33,884 nucleotides of DNA from positions 1 to 33,884 of the forward strand of contig SFVH01000014.1 in NCBI GenBank assembly GCA_004561555.1. Reading direction: 5' to 3'. The notes beneath the pieces are model-generated. The model was not told the DNA's origin, searched no databases, and saw only the letters and a list, made by a program, of their open reading frames with translations. This stretch comes from a bacterium. Its GTDB lineage: Bacteria > Bacteroidota > Bacteroidia > Bacteroidales > Muribaculaceae. The position numbers and the translations under genes are program-made. Below, piece by piece: positions 32,695 through 33,884 of this stretch (the stretch's first letter is position 1; every line of letters starts with the position of its first letter).

Positions 32695-33297
32695 TTACGA
32701 TTTAATATCAATGATTGAAGCATTGTCGACATCGGTCGATGATGCTTTAATTGTCTTTTCAAGACTTGAATATATGAGATATTCCACCAAAGAATGGACG
32801 GAATAGACCACAAAAACAATACCCACTATAAGGCTCAAAAGAATGCCAACCTTATCAAGCCCCATAGCAAGCAACACTATGCCACACACCATTACCAATA
32901 CCGGCATAACAAACAGCCACCATGGCAATGCCACAACTCTTCGGGCAGCAAAAAGAATCCAAAACTTCATCACTGCCGCAACAATCAGCAACAATGCGAA
33001 AAACAATGAGAATGCATCAGCAAAAGCTCCGGCAGCAAAAATTAATGCCAAACCTAAAATCAAGGAAGCCACTTGAGGCACAAGAGCCCACAAAGACTGA
33101 TTCAGTTGGGCTTCTTTTTCATTGCTTCGCCGCACAAAAAATGCAGTCATTGCTAATGAGCCGAGCACCACAAATGCAATTCCCAATCCTTGCGACACTA
33201 ATTCAAAAACCTTCATATCGTTAGCCCACAACACTATAAAAAGGACTCCGACAAAAAAGATGACGAGGTTGTAAATGAGAGAAAATTTCGATTTCAT
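32695..33297 (-). CDS. DUF308 (HdeD-like) membrane protein
   Basis: A 200-residue inner-membrane protein with about six hydrophobic helices (near 10-26, 33-53, 72-92, 92-110, 122-142 and 146-170) and a hydrophilic C-terminal tail. The pairwise helix pattern and a GIVLLAMG-like segment fit the DUF308/HdeD family. E. coli HdeD is associated with acid resistance, but no function can be assigned here. It converges on the cytidylate-kinase-like gene with a 3 bp gap. The codons for its last residues form a large hairpin that could terminate the opposite gene. The upstream region 33319-33352 has a weak promoter-like TATCTTCG with a TTTG 22 bp away. Confidence 0.75.
   Translation of the reverse strand: MKSKFSLIYNLVIFFVGVLFIVLWANDMKVFELVSQGLGIAFVVLGSLAMTAFFVRRSNEKEAQLNQSLWALVPQVASLILGLALIFAAGAFADAFSLFFALLLIVAAVMKFWILFAARRVVALPWWLFVMPVLVMVCGIVLLAMGLDKVGILLSLIVGIVFVVYSVHSLVEYLIYSSLEKTIKASSTDVDNASIIDIKS
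32718..32748 (+). terminator. Hairpin inside the DUF308 3' coding end, possible terminator of the cytidylate-kinase-like gene
   Basis: Arms AAGCATTGTCGAC (32718-32730) and GTCGATGATGCTT (32735-32747) form a 13 bp stem, with two wobble pairs, around the tetraloop ATCG. The stem runs into TTTAATTGTCTTTT on the plus strand. It encodes residues near ASSTDVDNAS of the DUF308 protein. The T-tract is imperfect. Confidence 0.5.
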
Positions 33298-33464
33298 AAC
33301 TCTTAATATTTTGATTTACGAAGATAACTATTTTTTTATTATTCAACACAAATGATTTCAAAAAAGTTGGGGTCGGCAGCGTATAAAACAACGTAAGTGT
33401 AGAGTCGAACAGCAATAAGAAAAATCAATCCCCCAATATTAAACATGAAATAAGGATATAAAAA

Positions 33465-33496
33465 TTTGGAAAATCTCGAATTTTTCACGAATATTG
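33465..33496 (+). promoter_or_regulatory. Possible degenerate promoter of the lipid kinase gene
   Basis: TTTG (33465-33468), a 20 bp spacer, then GAATATTG (33489-33496), two mismatches to TAnnTTTG. It would start transcription almost on the ATG at 33503. Confidence 0.3.
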
Positions 33497-33502
33497 CAAT
33501 AA

Positions 33503-33884
33503 ATGAATAGCCGACAAAAAATATTAGCTGTCATCAACCCTATTTCCGGCACTCATAAAAAAGAGCATATACCGGAAATGGTGAGAGAGAAATTATCTGC
33601 ATTTGATGTCACCACGGTGTTTACCCAACGGCAACACCATGCCTACGAGCTGGCGGAAGCAGCAGTAAGCGACGGCTTACACGGAGTGATTGCTATCGGG
33701 GGCGACGGCACTATCAATGAAGTGGCATCGGCACTCTGCAATAGCAACACGGCATTGGCTATCGTGCCCAACGGCTCCGGCAATGGATTGGCACGCCACC
33801 TTCACATCCCTCTCGACCTCGAGAAATCACTCGACATCATCAGTCAGAATCATATTGAAGAAATTGATTATTGCACTGCCAACT
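33503..33884 (+). CDS. Diacylglycerol kinase / YegS-family lipid kinase, N-terminal 127 residues (cut by window edge)
   Basis: ATP-dependent lipid kinase with a diacylglycerol-kinase catalytic domain. The visible part begins MNSRQKILAVINPISGTHKK, then has the family motifs VIAIGGDGTINEVASAL (the GGDGTxNEV loop) and IVPNGSGNGLARHL. The reading frame is open to the last base of the window, so the C-terminal half (about 170 residues in relatives) is outside. It may phosphorylate diacylglycerol, a sphingolipid base or another lipid. Bacteroidales make sphingolipids, so this is a reasonable alternative. It is divergent from the DUF308 gene across 205 bp. Confidence 0.88.
   Translation, partial: MNSRQKILAVINPISGTHKKEHIPEMVREKLSAFDVTTVFTQRQHHAYELAEAAVSDGLHGVIAIGGDGTINEVASALCNSNTALAIVPNGSGNGLARHLHIPLDLEKSLDIISQNHIEEIDYCTAN

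Noticed and set aside
1..33884. Mobile element, prophage, CRISPR array, toxin-antitoxin or defence island
   Set aside because: No transposase, integrase, repeat array, terminal inverted repeat or target duplication was seen, and gene content and promoter style are uniform through the window. topB alone is not evidence for a conjugative element, since no tra or mob gene is near.
1..33884. tRNA, rRNA or riboswitch
   Set aside because: Gaps between genes are short and AT-rich. I saw no cloverleaf, no conserved rRNA stretch and no recognisable riboswitch core, but no covariance search was possible.

Overview
The window looks like chromosomal DNA from a Bacteroidales bacterium, possibly a gut Muribaculaceae- or Porphyromonadaceae-like lineage (the family is a guess). 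The evidence is: many promoters of the Bacteroidetes type (a TAnnTTTG -7 element, often with TTTG about 20 bp upstream); start codons preceded by AT-rich sequence with no clear Shine-Dalgarno; lipoproteins and secreted proteins with Bacteroidetes-specific domains (DUF4493, PCMD, choice-of-anchor J, T9SS-type C-terminal sorting domains); and gene order such as yicC-gmk-nadD. I see no rRNA, tRNA, CRISPR array, insertion sequence, integrase or phage gene. No stretch above 300 bases lacks a gene.

Layout. (1) 1-2837, minus strand: electron-transfer flavoprotein etfB-etfA followed by an acyl-CoA dehydrogenase cut by the left edge. (2) 2973-3956, minus: a ROK-family sugar kinase with its own promoter and terminator. 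(3) 4085-9590, minus: a very tightly packed unit dsbD - mazG - topB - NUDIX hydrolase - tiny Cys-rich membrane protein. (4) 9677-12230, plus: yicC - gmk - nadD - DUF5063 gene, followed by independently promoted fabI (12312-13169) with a strong terminator. (5) 13252-18399: a divergent pair made of a DUF4493/PCMD surface lipoprotein (minus) and a GHL10 glycosyl hydrolase plus a D-2-hydroxyacid dehydrogenase (plus). (6) 18493-25801, minus: NhaD Na+/H+ antiporter, a 1446-residue secreted multidomain protein with a T9SS-like tail, and a secreted purple-acid-phosphatase-like enzyme. (7) 26002-26946, plus: PRPP synthetase. (8) 27123-31923, plus: a two-gene unit of a small secreted beta-propeller-like protein and a 1294-residue amidase / propeller-like / T9SS protein. 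(9) 32059-33884: a cytidylate-kinase-like protein (plus), a DUF308 membrane protein (minus) and a diacylglycerol-kinase-family lipid kinase cut by the right edge (plus).

How it fits together. About half of the window is housekeeping: nucleotide metabolism (gmk, prs, mazG, cmk-like), NAD synthesis, fatty-acid synthesis, DNA topology and envelope thiol redox. The other half is envelope-directed: six genes encode secreted or lipid-anchored proteins, two of them with T9SS-like tails. The most novel-looking item is the amidase with two long propeller-like regions and its small partner. A GHL10 enzyme, whose E. coli relative DigH cuts peptide-free peptidoglycan glycan strands, lies 10 kb away and could act downstream of such an amidase; this link is inference only. 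I did not find an obvious new defence or mobile system.
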